Numbered from the stretch's first letter, positions 33,600 to 42,275 are shown. The stretch is DNA of 64,000 nucleotides from Pelomonas dachongensis (GCF_043555865.1 NZ_JBIGHY010000003.1:1-64000); one strand, 5' to 3'. Notes: a model not told the origin generated them from the sequence alone. Made by a program: numbers and translations.

Positions 33600-34937
33600 A
33601 TGCGTCTTCTGCTGCTGTTGCTGGCCGCCCTGCTGCTCGCCGGCTGCGCCTCTGGTCCCAAGTTCACCATCGACGACGGCCGCAAGGTCGACGAGACCCT
33701 GCTCGCCGGCATGCGTGCGTACGGCGCCGGCGAGCGCCTGATCCGCCCCGCCATCGCTCGCAGCGCGGCGCTGCAGGACAAGGTTTGCGACAAGCAGTGG
33801 GAGCTGCCCTTCGCCGTCGCCACCAGCGAGGGCTGGAGCACAGACGACCGCGTCGCCTGGATGCGCGCGCTGCAGGTGGACGAACGCCTGACCGTCATCG
33901 CCGCCACGACCGACTCGCCGCTGCCCACGGGCACGCGGCTCAACCATGTCGCCGGCCAGACCAGCGACGACGGCGAGAAGCTGCTGGCGTGGCTGGCCGA
34001 GGCGCGCGACGCCGGCAAGCCCTTCAACGTCGGCACCACGGCAGGCAAGGCGGTGCAGATCCAGCCCTTCGAGGTCTGCCGCGGCTACACGCGCTTTGCG
34101 CCGCCCAGCACGCCGCAAATGCAGGACTACCACTGGCTGCTGAGCCTGCACCCGCTGGAGGTCACGCTGGCCGAGCCCACGCCCGACGAGGCGCTGTGGC
34201 TGGTGCTGTGGACGCAGGGGCTGTCCGAGGAGGGCGGCGCGCGCATGAAGACCTACCACTACGCGGTCAAGATTGCCGGCACGCTCTACAACCTCGCCAC
34301 GCTGGCCTCGGGCGTGAAGGCCGCCGCGCTGGCGGCTGATGCCGCCCTGAGCGCCGCCAAGAGCGCCGCGGCCAACGTGGCCAGCGAGTACCTGAAGAAC
34401 CAGCTCATCGAGCAGGGCCGCGCGCTGGCAATGCAGCGACTGCGCGAAGGCCTGGTCGACGCCGCGCAGCAGCTGACGCGCCAGCAGGTGCTCGACGTGA
34501 TGCAGGCGGCGGCCGCCAACCGCGGCTCGCTGAGCGGCATCTCGCGCATCGCAGCGACGGCTTTCGAACGCGCCGACGCCTGGGCCTTCACGCGCATGGC
34601 CGCGCTGGGTGCGCCGCCGCTGGCCGGCTTCACGCTGCACCACAAGCTGGTGCAGCGCAGCCTGGCCGCCAACTCGATGGTGTTCGACGCCGAGCGCTTG
34701 GCCGCGCTGAACCAGGTGGCAGCCGCCCGCGGCTTCGAGGCCGAGGTGACGGCCATCCTCGGCGGCTTGCGCGCCGACGCGTTGATTGCCGAGATCGGTG
34801 CGATGCCGCTGGCCTCGGCACAGACCCGCTTCTCCTTCGACAACCCCGACGACCCGGGCGCTGGCCGTTTCTCGCGCGGCCTGGTGGACGCCCTGTTGGA
34901 CATGCCTGCCGAAAGCGGCGCCCGCAAGAAACCATGA
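33600..34937 (+). CDS. Uncharacterised lipoprotein
   Basis: 445 residues with a clear lipobox (LLLAGCASG, cysteine at residue 17). Position +2 is alanine, so an outer-membrane destination is expected. I recognise no domain. There is an Ala-rich stretch near residues 230-265, and the remainder is probably helical. Its stop overlaps the start of a MORN-repeat protein (ATGA at 34934-34937), so the two proteins are coupled and likely act together. Confidence 0.8.
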   Translation: MRLLLLLLAALLLAGCASGPKFTIDDGRKVDETLLAGMRAYGAGERLIRPAIARSAALQDKVCDKQWELPFAVATSEGWSTDDRVAWMRALQVDERLTVIAATTDSPLPTGTRLNHVAGQTSDDGEKLLAWLAEARDAGKPFNVGTTAGKAVQIQPFEVCRGYTRFAPPSTPQMQDYHWLLSLHPLEVTLAEPTPDEALWLVLWTQGLSEEGGARMKTYHYAVKIAGTLYNLATLASGVKAAALAADAALSAAKSAAANVASEYLKNQLIEQGRALAMQRLREGLVDAAQQLTRQQVLDVMQAAAANRGSLSGISRIAATAFERADAWAFTRMAALGAPPLAGFTLHHKLVQRSLAANSMVFDAERLAALNQVAAARGFEAEVTAILGGLRADALIAEIGAMPLASAQTRFSFDNPDDPGAGRFSRGLVDALLDMPAESGARKKP

Positions 34938-36685
34938 AGTTTGCCCCTGCCCTGCTGTTGATCGCCGCGGCCACCGCCGTGGCGCAGATCCCGCCGCCCG
35001 AACCCGCGGCCTCCGCACCTGAGGCCTCCGCACCCGAGCCGCAGGCCGCGCCCGCGCCGCCGCCGCCCAGCTGTGCGCAGCTGACCAGCCGTGCGCTGTC
35101 CGCCGACCTGAAGGCCGCCACCGCGCAGTCGCAGCACCAGCCGCTGCAGGCCCAGGTCCAGCTGCACGACGCGGCCGTGGCCCAGTGGGGCGCGGCCATC
35201 ACGGCCTGCGACGGCCGCGCGCGCGACCGCGCCCAGCGCAACCTGGCCGACAGCCAGAAGGCGCACGACGCGCTGGCCGAGAAGCTGCAGGCCGGCAGCC
35301 AGTGCGAAGGCGCCCACCGCGACGCCGGCGCGCTGCAGGAGCTGGCACGCAACGCGTTCGGCGAGCGCCGCTTCGGCGACGCGGCCAGCCTGTACCGCAA
35401 GGCCGAGGGCATGTGGGAACTGGCCGCCGAACAGTGCAGCGGGAGCCAGCAGCAGACCGCGCAGCGTCGCCGCGAGCAAAGCGAGATCGACGGACACAAC
35501 GCCGAGTTCTGCGCGCCGCCGTTCGACCGCGCGCGGGAGTTCTCCACCAAGCTGCGCAACACCGGCGCCGCGCTGCCGCTGGCCGAACGCCAGACGCAGA
35601 GCCAGATCGCCGAGACGCTGTGGCGCGACGCGGCCGGCTTGTGCAAGGGCAGCGCGCAAGACCTGGCGCTGAACAACGCCCAGGCGCTGGCCCGCGAGCG
35701 CGGCACGCCCTGGGTGGCCACCGCGTTGCCCGGGGCGACGCCCAGGCCCCGGCTGCCTGCAGCCACCACGGCCGTTGCTGCAGCGGCCCTCAAGCCGGCC
35801 ACGCCGTCGCCGGCCGCAGCCGCCCTGGCCACGGCACCGGCCCTCGCAGCCGCAGCCACCACCACGACCGCCTTGCCAACCGCGGCCGCGCCGCCGCTGC
35901 GCCAGGCCGCCGCCACACCCGTCGTGCCGCTGCCGGCCACACCGGCCGCAGAACCGCCTCTGTTCGACCGCACGGCCGGCGACACGCGCTACGTGGGCCG
36001 GTTCGTCCGCGAAGCCGACGACACGGTGACCGGCACGGGCCGCGTCGAATGGAAGAACGGCGATGTCTACGAAGGCCCGCTGACGCGCAGCGCGCGCAAC
36101 GGCGTCGGCGAGATCCGCTGGGCCACCGGCCAGCGCTACAAGGGCGACTGGGTCAGCGACCGCGCCACCGGCCAGGGCCTGATGGTGTTCGCCAACGGCA
36201 ACCGGTTCGAGGGCTCGCTGGTGGACGGCCAGCCCGAGGGTACGGGCAAACTGACCTACGCGTCCGGCGACATCTACACCGGACAGATCCGCCGCGGGCT
36301 GCCGCACGGCAAGGGCAGCTACGTGTGGGTCAGCGGCCAGCGCTACGAAGGCGACTGGGTGGACGACAAGCCACAGGGCGAGGGCCGCATGCGCTTCGCC
36401 AACGGCAACGCGTACGAAGGCCAGCTGCTGGCCGGCCTGCCGCATGGCCGCGGTCGCATGGTGTTCCCGGGCGGCGACATCTACGAGGGCACGTTTGCCG
36501 ACGGCAAGGCGCACGGCAACGGCCACTACGCGTGGAAGAGCGGCGAGCGCTACGAGGGCGCGTGGTCACGCGGCCTGAAGCACGGCGCTGGCGTCTTCCA
36601 CTGGCCCACCGGGGACCGGTGGGAGGGCATATTCAAAGACGACGAGCGCACGGACGATGGGCATGTGGTGCGCCAAGGGAGTTGA
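34934..36685 (+). CDS. Exported MORN-repeat protein
   Basis: 583 residues. A signal peptide (cleavage near TAVAQ, residue 17) is followed by a Pro/Ala linker, a helical cysteine-containing domain (about 45-270), an Ala/Thr/Pro-rich linker (about 275-345) and about ten MORN repeats (351-575) with the unit YEG-x-W-x(4)-G-x-G-x(8)-G. MORN repeats form beta-hairpin sheets used for protein or lipid contacts. The gene is coupled to the upstream lipoprotein, so a periplasmic or surface complex is plausible. No enzyme domain is visible. Confidence 0.85.
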   Translation: MKFAPALLLIAAATAVAQIPPPEPAASAPEASAPEPQAAPAPPPPSCAQLTSRALSADLKAATAQSQHQPLQAQVQLHDAAVAQWGAAITACDGRARDRAQRNLADSQKAHDALAEKLQAGSQCEGAHRDAGALQELARNAFGERRFGDAASLYRKAEGMWELAAEQCSGSQQQTAQRRREQSEIDGHNAEFCAPPFDRAREFSTKLRNTGAALPLAERQTQSQIAETLWRDAAGLCKGSAQDLALNNAQALARERGTPWVATALPGATPRPRLPAATTAVAAAALKPATPSPAAAALATAPALAAAATTTTALPTAAAPPLRQAAATPVVPLPATPAAEPPLFDRTAGDTRYVGRFVREADDTVTGTGRVEWKNGDVYEGPLTRSARNGVGEIRWATGQRYKGDWVSDRATGQGLMVFANGNRFEGSLVDGQPEGTGKLTYASGDIYTGQIRRGLPHGKGSYVWVSGQRYEGDWVDDKPQGEGRMRFANGNAYEGQLLAGLPHGRGRMVFPGGDIYEGTFADGKAHGNGHYAWKSGERYEGAWSRGLKHGAGVFHWPTGDRWEGIFKDDERTDDGHVVRQGS

Positions 36686-36931
36686 GCGCAGGGGTGCTCC
36701 CACCCGCGTTACGTGTCGCCCAGCGCCTGCCGTTGGTATGCCGGAATCTCCAGCAACAGCAGTGCACGATGAGCGCGGCCGACTCCCTGCCCGGAGATCC
36801 GTGGGGCTCAATCCAGGTGCCGCTGGCACGCCGCCGAACGCGGCGCCAAGGCACGCGACGCCGCCAGTGGTCAGACTGCGGACCGACAGTTTCACGCGCT
36901 ACCGTCGTCGCATCTGCCGAAGGAGTCCTGC

Positions 36932-37132
36932 ATGAAGACCTTGCTCATCGCGGCCACACTGGCCATCGCCCTCGCCGCTCCCGCCGCGCAGGCGCGCACC
37001 GCCCCGCATCACGACGGCAGCCAGCTCAGCAGCGCCGTGCAGGCCAAGGCCGGCAAAAAGAAGGTCGCCAGGGCCAACAAACACAAGAAGCACAAGAAGC
37101 ACGCCAAGAAGGGGCACAAGAAGTCGGCCTGA
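36932..37132 (+). CDS. Small secreted Lys/His-rich protein
   Basis: 66 residues: a signal peptide (MKTLLIAATLAIALAAPAAQA) then a mature part of about 45 residues whose last 23 are almost only Lys, His, Ala and Gly (KHKKHKKHAKKGHKK). GAAGGAG lies 7 bases before the ATG. The composition suits nucleic-acid, anion or metal binding, and recalls acid-shock-type proteins, but no family can be assigned. It stands alone 246 bases after the MORN gene. Confidence 0.7.
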   Translation: MKTLLIAATLAIALAAPAAQARTAPHHDGSQLSSAVQAKAGKKKVARANKHKKHKKHAKKGHKKSA

Positions 37133-37167
37133 GATCAACCGCGAATCGAGGGCGTCGGGCTCCTATC

Positions 37168-37330
37168 GGGCAGAGCGCCGGGCCACCAAGGGCCCGAGGC
37201 CCCTGGCCTGTCGTAGGCACAAGCAGTCCGCAGGGACTGCGTGTGTCCGACTCCAGTTCACCAAGCCGGCCCGTCTGGCGATGTGCGAGCGGATCGATGC
37301 CGGGAGCATCCGTCCCTCGGGGGACCGACG
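37168..37330 (+). repeat. Dispersed GC-rich intergenic repeat, copy 5 (interrupted)
   Basis: The gagcgccgggcc block (from 37171) and the caccaagccggcccg block (from 37258) of the family are separated by about 75 extra bases that contain a perfect hairpin (gcagtcc/ggactgc, 37223-37240). The copy then continues to a ctcgggggaccg stretch. It occupies the gap between the convergent 66-residue gene and metW. Confidence 0.6.
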
Positions 37331-37373
37331 GGGATCGCCAGCGTTCAGCAGGGGCGATCCCGGGCGGGGGACT

Positions 37374-37949
37374 TCACTCCCGCTCGAACTTGAACACCGC
37401 CACGCTGGCCATCAGGTTGGGCAGCGTGCGCACCACCTGGCCGTCCTGCAGGCCGAAGCTGTCGAGGATCTTGAGTCGGTTCTTGCGCGCCAGCACGCCG
37501 AAGTCGGCATGCGTGCCGACGCGGATGTTGGGCGTGTCGTACCACTGGTAGGGCAAGGCCTTCGTGACAGGCATGCGGCCCACCAACACCTGCAGGCGGT
37601 TGCGCCAGTGTGCGAAGTTGGGGAAGCTGACGATGCCTATCTTGCCCACGCGCGCCGTCTCCTTCAGCATCTGCTCGGCATTGCGCAGGTGCTGCAGCGT
37701 CTCCAGCTGCAGCACGACGTCGAAGCTCTGGTCCTCGAAGATGGACAGGCCTTCTTCCAGGTTGCGCTGGATGATGTTGACGCCACGCTTCACGCCTGCC
37801 AGCAGGTTGGCGTCGTCCAGCTCCACGCCGTAGCCGGTGCAGCCCTTGTGCTTGATGAGGTGCTCCAGCAGCTCGCCGGTGCCGCAGCCCAGATCCAGCA
37901 CGCGTGATCCAGGCGGCACCAGCGCCGCGATGGCGGGATCGAAGCTCAT
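37374..37949 (-). CDS. metW: Methionine biosynthesis protein MetW
   Basis: SAM-dependent-methyltransferase-fold protein of 191 residues. The nucleotide site is VLDLGCGTGELL (near residues 17-28), followed by VELDDANLL and QLETLQHLRNAEQMLKE. MetW is needed with MetX for homoserine O-acylation in many proteobacteria. The start MSFDPAIAAL at 37949 overlaps the metX stop (ATGA), so the pair is coupled. Confidence 0.94.
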   Translation of the reverse strand: MSFDPAIAALVPPGSRVLDLGCGTGELLEHLIKHKGCTGYGVELDDANLLAGVKRGVNIIQRNLEEGLSIFEDQSFDVVLQLETLQHLRNAEQMLKETARVGKIGIVSFPNFAHWRNRLQVLVGRMPVTKALPYQWYDTPNIRVGTHADFGVLARKNRLKILDSFGLQDGQVVRTLPNLMASVAVFKFERE

Positions 37950-39124
37950 ACCGCCACCCCTTTGATCTGCAGCGGCCGGGCCGCCGCCGGGCACAGGTTG
38001 CCGGCGATGCGCTCGAAGTAGGCGCCCAGCACGCCGTGGTAGCGCGGGTCCTCCAGCAGGAAGGCATCGTGGCCGTGCGGCGCGTCGATCTCGGCATACG
38101 TGACGTCCAGCCGGTTGTCCAGCAGGGCCTTGACGATCTCGCGCGAGCGCTCAGGCGAGAAACGCCAATCGGTCGTGAAGCTGGCGATGAGGAACTTGGC
38201 ACGCGCCGTGGCGAACGCCCGCGTCAGGTCACCCCCGTGCTCGGAAGCTGGATCGAAGTAGTCCAGCGCGCGCGTGATGAGCAGGTAGGTGTTGGCGTCG
38301 AAATAGTCGCTGAACTTGTCGCCCTGGTACCGCAGGTAGCTCTCGATCTGGAACTCGATGTCCTGCGTCGAATAGCCCAGAGCGCCGGTCTTCAGCTCCC
38401 GGCCGAACTTCTCGGCCATGACGTCGTCGGACAGGTAGGTGATGTGGCCGATCATGCGCGCCACGCGCAGGCCGCGCTTGGGCACCACGCCGTGCTCGTA
38501 GAAGTGGCCGCCATGGAAGTCGGGGTCAGTGACGATGGCGCGACGCGCCACCTCGTTGAAGGCGATGTTCTGCGCCGACAAGTTGGGCGCCGTCGCGATG
38601 GCGATGCAGTGGCCCACGCGCTCCGGGTAGCGCAGTGCCCAGTCCAGCGCCTGCATGCCGCCCAAAGAACCGCCCAGCACGGCAGCCAGCTTCAGGATGC
38701 CGAAGCGCTCCACCACGCGGGCCTGCGCGTCCACCCAGTCCTGCACGGTCACGACCGGGAAGTCCGCCCCCCACGCGCGGCCGGTCGCGGGGTTCACGTG
38801 CATGGGGCCGGTGGAACCGAAGCAGGAGCCGAGGTTGTTGACGCCGATGACGAAGAACTTGTCGGTGTCCAGCGCCTTGCCGGGGCCGATCAGGTTGTCC
38901 CACCAGCCCTCGCTCTTCGCCTGACCGGGGTAGGTGCCGGCCACGTGGTGGCTGGCGTTCAGCGCATGGCAAACCAGCACCGCGTTGCTGCGCTCGGCAT
39001 TGAGCTGGCCGTAGGTCTCGACCATCAGGTCGTAGGCCGGCAGGCTGGCACCGCTGCGCAGCGGCAGCGGCTCGTCGAAATGGAAACTCTGCGGCGACAC
39101 GTCGCCGACGCTACGGCCCGTCAT
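37946..39124 (-). CDS. metX: Homoserine O-acyltransferase
   Basis: Alpha/beta-hydrolase-fold acyltransferase of 392 residues, first committed step of methionine synthesis. The nucleophile is the serine in GGSLGGMQA, with the aspartate in TTDWRFSP and the histidine in DAPHGHDAFL. Proteobacterial MetX may use succinyl- or acetyl-CoA; this cannot be settled by eye. GGAG at 39135-39132 serves the ATG. Its leader contains a SAM-II-like pseudoknot (39185-39238) and a terminator only 13 bases before the start codon, so expression is probably shut down by S-adenosylmethionine. Confidence 0.96.
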   Translation of the reverse strand: MTGRSVGDVSPQSFHFDEPLPLRSGASLPAYDLMVETYGQLNAERSNAVLVCHALNASHHVAGTYPGQAKSEGWWDNLIGPGKALDTDKFFVIGVNNLGSCFGSTGPMHVNPATGRAWGADFPVVTVQDWVDAQARVVERFGILKLAAVLGGSLGGMQALDWALRYPERVGHCIAIATAPNLSAQNIAFNEVARRAIVTDPDFHGGHFYEHGVVPKRGLRVARMIGHITYLSDDVMAEKFGRELKTGALGYSTQDIEFQIESYLRYQGDKFSDYFDANTYLLITRALDYFDPASEHGGDLTRAFATARAKFLIASFTTDWRFSPERSREIVKALLDNRLDVTYAEIDAPHGHDAFLLEDPRYHGVLGAYFERIAGNLCPAAARPLQIKGVAV

Positions 39125-39137
39125 GGCCTCACTCCAG

Positions 39138-39174
39138 AAAAAACAAAACCGGCGCCACTTGCGGGACGCCGGTT
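39138..39174 (-). terminator. Intrinsic terminator in the metX leader (attenuator)
   Basis: On the minus strand AACCGGCG (39174-39167) pairs with CGCCGGTT (39154-39147) and is followed by TTGTTTTTT. Only 13 bases remain before the metX ATG, too few for a promoter, so every metX mRNA must pass through it. Confidence 0.85.
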
Positions 39175-39184
39175 GGTCGGAGCG

Positions 39185-39238
39185 CCCTGTTTAGCGGCAT
39201 TTGTAGAGCGCCCGCAATCCGGAACAAATCGGCGCTAT
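39185..39238 (-). promoter_or_regulatory. SAM-II (SAM-alpha) type riboswitch
   Basis: Read on the minus strand, AGCGCC (39236-39231) can pair with GGCGCT (39212-39207), and ATTTGT (39229-39224) with ACAAAT (39204-39199). The two pairings interleave, which is an H-type pseudoknot. The conserved SAM-II elements GAUUU, a CGgAUUGC stretch, AAAUG and GCUAAA then AGGG occur in order. SAM-II controls methionine genes including metX. A second GGCGCT at 39186-39181 could compete for the first arm. The call rests on pattern matching, not a covariance search. Confidence 0.8.
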
Positions 39239-39244
39239 GGCTAC

Positions 39245-39250
39245 ATTCTA
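39245..39250 (-). promoter_or_regulatory. -10 box of the metX leader
   Basis: TAGAAT on the minus strand (39250-39245) puts the transcription start near 39238, exactly at the 5' edge of the riboswitch. The -35 region is weak. Confidence 0.5.
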
Positions 39251-39294
39251 GGCCCGTCGCCCCAGGAGCGGCGCGGCCTGTGGCTGCCCAAGGG

Positions 39295-40854
39295 TCAGAC
39301 CTTGAACTGAGCCACGGCGCCCGTCAGCAGCTGCAGCTGCTGGCGCAGGCTGTCGGCGGCCGCGGCGGACTGCTCCACCAGCGCCGCGTTCTGCTGGGTC
39401 ATGTGGTCCAGCTGCGTGACTGCGCCATTGATCTGCACGATGCGCGCACTCTGGTCGGCCGCGCCGGTGGCCACCTCGCCGATCATGTCGCTGACCTGCT
39501 GCACGTTGTCGACGATCTCCTGCATCGTCTGCCCCGCATGCTGCACCAGCCGCGCGCCCGCTTCGGCGCGCTCCACGCTGGCGCCGATCAGCGTCTTGAT
39601 CTCGCGTGCCGCGCCGGCCGAGCGCTGGGCCAGCGCCCGCACCTCGCTGGCCACCACGGCGAATCCGCGCCCCTGCTCTCCGGCGCGCGCGGCCTCCACG
39701 GCCGCATTCAGCGCCAGGATGTTGGTCTGGAAGGCAATGCTGTCGATCAGGCCCACGATGTCGCCGATGCGCCGCGAGCTGTCGTTGATCTGGTCCATCG
39801 TCGTGACGACCTCGGCCACCTCCTGGCCGCCGCGCCGCGCCACCTCGGCCGCACCCGCAGCCAGCTGGCGCGCCTTGCCGGCAGCATCGGCGCCGTGGCG
39901 CACGCCGCTGGTCAGGTCCTCCATCGAACTAGTCGTCTCCTGCAGGCTGGAGGCCGCCTGCTCGGTGCGCTGGCTCAGGTCCTGGTTGCCCGAGGCCACC
40001 TCGCTGCTGGCCGTCTCGATGCTGTGCGCCGAGGTCTTCACCTGGCGCACCAAGTCGCGCAGGCTGGACTGCATGGCGTCCAGCGCCCGCAGCAGGTCGG
40101 CCGACTCGTCGCGGCCTTCCACGCGGATGTTGTTGCCCAGCTGCCCGCCGGCGATGGACTGCGCCACCGTGCCGGCATAGCGCATGGGGTTGATGATGGT
40201 GGCGGCGTTGATCAGCGTCAGCGGCACCACCAGCACCATGACCAGCACCAGCACCGCCAGCGAGCGCCAACCGATGCGCGCAATCTCGGCACCGAACTCC
40301 GCCTCCGCGGCCAGCGCCTGCTGCTCGACCAGGCCGGCCACGCGCTCCACGCGCTGCTCGATCTCGCGCATGGCCGCTTTGGGGCGGTTCAGCATGCGGT
40401 CGGCCACCTTGGCGGTGTCGAAGCCGCCGGCCTCGATCTGGTTCAGCACGCCCTGCGCGCCATTGCGGTAGTCCTGCAAGAACTTCAGCGCCTCGGCGGC
40501 GGCGGCCTGGTTGTCCTCCTGCTTTCCGGCCTGCAAGCCCTGCAGCGACTTCTGCAAGCGCTCCGCAGCCTCGTTCCAGCGCTGGCGCAACTGCTTCACC
40601 TGGTCGGCATCCTCGTAGGCGATCACCATCTCCTTTTCCTGCAGGCGCACGTCCGCCAGCCCCTGCCGGATGGCGGCGAGGTTCTGCAGGTCGCGCATGG
40701 CGTGCGTCGTGACCTCGCTGTTGAGCGTCATGAGCTGCCGCCCGCCCAGCAGGCCCGTCAGGCCCAGCGCGGCGAACATCAGCAGCACCAGGGCGATCGC
40801 GCCGTGCATGCGGGTGCGGATCGTGAAACTGCGCATCCAGGTGGCCAGGTCCAT
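39295..40854 (-). CDS. Methyl-accepting chemotaxis protein
   Basis: Inner-membrane chemoreceptor of 519 residues. It has a first helix near residues 17-37, a periplasmic four-helix-bundle domain of about 155 residues, a second helix near 195-220, HAMP, and a long cytoplasmic coiled coil with the conserved tip DSIAFQTNILALNAAVEAARAGEQGRGFAVVASEVR split around residue 390. The start at 40854 is preceded by GAGGAG; a longer frame to 40908 has no such site. The ligand is unknown. No CheW-binding pentapeptide tether is visible at the C-terminus. Confidence 0.93.
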   Translation of the reverse strand: MDLATWMRSFTIRTRMHGAIALVLLMFAALGLTGLLGGRQLMTLNSEVTTHAMRDLQNLAAIRQGLADVRLQEKEMVIAYEDADQVKQLRQRWNEAAERLQKSLQGLQAGKQEDNQAAAAEALKFLQDYRNGAQGVLNQIEAGGFDTAKVADRMLNRPKAAMREIEQRVERVAGLVEQQALAAEAEFGAEIARIGWRSLAVLVLVMVLVVPLTLINAATIINPMRYAGTVAQSIAGGQLGNNIRVEGRDESADLLRALDAMQSSLRDLVRQVKTSAHSIETASSEVASGNQDLSQRTEQAASSLQETTSSMEDLTSGVRHGADAAGKARQLAAGAAEVARRGGQEVAEVVTTMDQINDSSRRIGDIVGLIDSIAFQTNILALNAAVEAARAGEQGRGFAVVASEVRALAQRSAGAAREIKTLIGASVERAEAGARLVQHAGQTMQEIVDNVQQVSDMIGEVATGAADQSARIVQINGAVTQLDHMTQQNAALVEQSAAAADSLRQQLQLLTGAVAQFKV

Positions 40855-40975
40855 GACGTCTCCTCGGTCGTGTGCCGGCCATGCTAATGAAGCGGCCGCT
40901 GATGGCAAGTGCCGGCGCCGACGCCAACGCCCACACCGGGCGTCACGGGACGCCCCACGCGGATCGTTGCGACGC

Positions 40976-41596
40976 TCAGGGCCAGTGGCGCTGGAACACG
41001 GCGGCGACGTCCGCGTGCTGCTCGACGCGCGCCAGCTGCGCGTGGAAGGCCGGCCGCTGCGCCAGCAGGTCCGCCCGCGCGCCGGACCACCGCGACACCA
41101 CCGTGGCCAGCAACTCCAGCGCGCCGGGCGAGCCGGCGTCGAAGCCGATGCCGAACTCGTCGGCGAACACCTGCCAGTGGTGATGCAGCCGCGCGCGGGT
41201 GCCAGCCCGGATGCGCTCCTTCATCGCGTCATCGCAGGGCTCGCACCAGCGCTCGGGGTAGTCGAGCACGCTGATGGCCGCATAGCAGTTTGCCGCGATG
41301 TAGACCAGCCCGCGCAGTGCCCGTGCCCGCGCGCCGGCGTCCAGCGGCAGCAGCAGGCCCGGCGCCGCGGTCAGGCCCAGGTGGATGAGGATGGCGGCGC
41401 TCTCGGTCATCACCGTGCCGTCGGCCAGCACCAGCGTCGGGATCTGGCCCAAGGGGTTGACGCGCAGCAAGGCGTCGTAGCCGGGGCCGGGTGTCCAGGT
41501 GGCGGCATCCACGCCGGTGTAGGCCAGCCCCGCAACCACCAGCGCGGCCTCCACGGCGGCGCTGCCGGAACCCTTGCTGCCATAGAGGGTCAACAT
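40976..41596 (-). CDS. Glutathione S-transferase family protein
   Basis: 206 residues. The thioredoxin-like N-terminal domain reads MLTLYGSKGSGSAAVEAALV, then NPLGQIPTLVLADGTVMTESAAILIHL, which contains the cis-proline and the ES pair that bind glutathione. The all-helical C-terminal domain follows. A Ser in GSKGSGS is the likely catalytic residue. The gene is divergent from an uncharacterised gene with 43 bases between them. Substrate unknown. Confidence 0.88.
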   Translation of the reverse strand: MLTLYGSKGSGSAAVEAALVVAGLAYTGVDAATWTPGPGYDALLRVNPLGQIPTLVLADGTVMTESAAILIHLGLTAAPGLLLPLDAGARARALRGLVYIAANCYAAISVLDYPERWCEPCDDAMKERIRAGTRARLHHHWQVFADEFGIGFDAGSPGALELLATVVSRWSGARADLLAQRPAFHAQLARVEQHADVAAVFQRHWP

Positions 41597-41639
41597 CGCA
41601 GACTCCTTCGTCGAACGTGCAGAATCGGCACACAAGATC

Positions 41640-42113
41640 ATGTGCCCAGCACCTGCCCGGCCGCCATCCCGACGATCCACGCCCAGCTTCGGCCGTGTCA
41701 GCGTGAGCGTGCAGGGCCGCGTGCTGATGTCGCGCGCCGAAGGGCCGTTCGACGCGGGGCTGATGGCGGCCGTCAAGCGCGCCATCGCGCTGGCCGGCAA
41801 GCGGCTGCCGGTGGACCACCGCTTCGGCGACCTCGTCGAGATCCGCGGCAGCATGGCGATGGACGGCGACGCCCTGGCCCAGCTGCGCCAGAGCATCGAG
41901 GCGTTCACGTCGCGCGGACTGGTGGCCATTTCAACGGTGTTCGTCGTGCAGCCGGGCATTCCCGGCATCGAGCGCCTGCCGGCGCTGATGGACATCTGGC
42001 GCGCCACGCGGCCGGTGCGGCGCGCCGACAACTTCGAGGCCGCGTGGGAGATGGTCAATGCCGACCTGGTGGCCGCAGGCTTGCCACCGCAGGCACCACC
42101 ACCGCGCGCCTGA
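41640..42113 (+). CDS. Uncharacterised protein, possibly STAS/SpoIIAA-like
   Basis: 157 residues. After a basic N-terminus, residues 20-110 (VSVQGRVLMSRAEGPFDAGLMAAVKRAIALAG, MDGDALAQLRQSIEAF) have the alternating strand/helix order and the RxEGPF start seen in SpoIIAA-like domains, but I cannot confirm this. No signal peptide. The true start may lie some codons downstream of 41640. It is divergent from the GST gene. Confidence 0.6.
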   Translation: MCPAPARPPSRRSTPSFGRVSVSVQGRVLMSRAEGPFDAGLMAAVKRAIALAGKRLPVDHRFGDLVEIRGSMAMDGDALAQLRQSIEAFTSRGLVAISTVFVVQPGIPGIERLPALMDIWRATRPVRRADNFEAAWEMVNADLVAAGLPPQAPPPRA

Positions 42114-42275
42114 GCGGCGCCGTGCCCCCTCGCCGGGGGCTGCGTTGGGTCCGTTAGCATGAACAGCAGGCCAGGACCGGCCGGTCGTGATCGGCCGCTT
42201 TCGGCCCGGCGGGTATTGATGAAACAACAGGCTCGACCGCCTCATGAAACGTTGAGCAAGAACCAAGGGAGCATC

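Noticed and set aside
35985..36640. Regular repeats that might suggest a CRISPR or tandem DNA array
   Set aside because: They are about 69-base degenerate units in frame that encode MORN repeats; there are no identical repeats or unique spacers.
39255..39294. Plus-strand AGGAGCGGCGCGGCC stretch resembling part of an SAH riboswitch
   Set aside because: Wrong strand for metX, no complete set of conserved SAH elements, and it lies at the end of the chemoreceptor gene.
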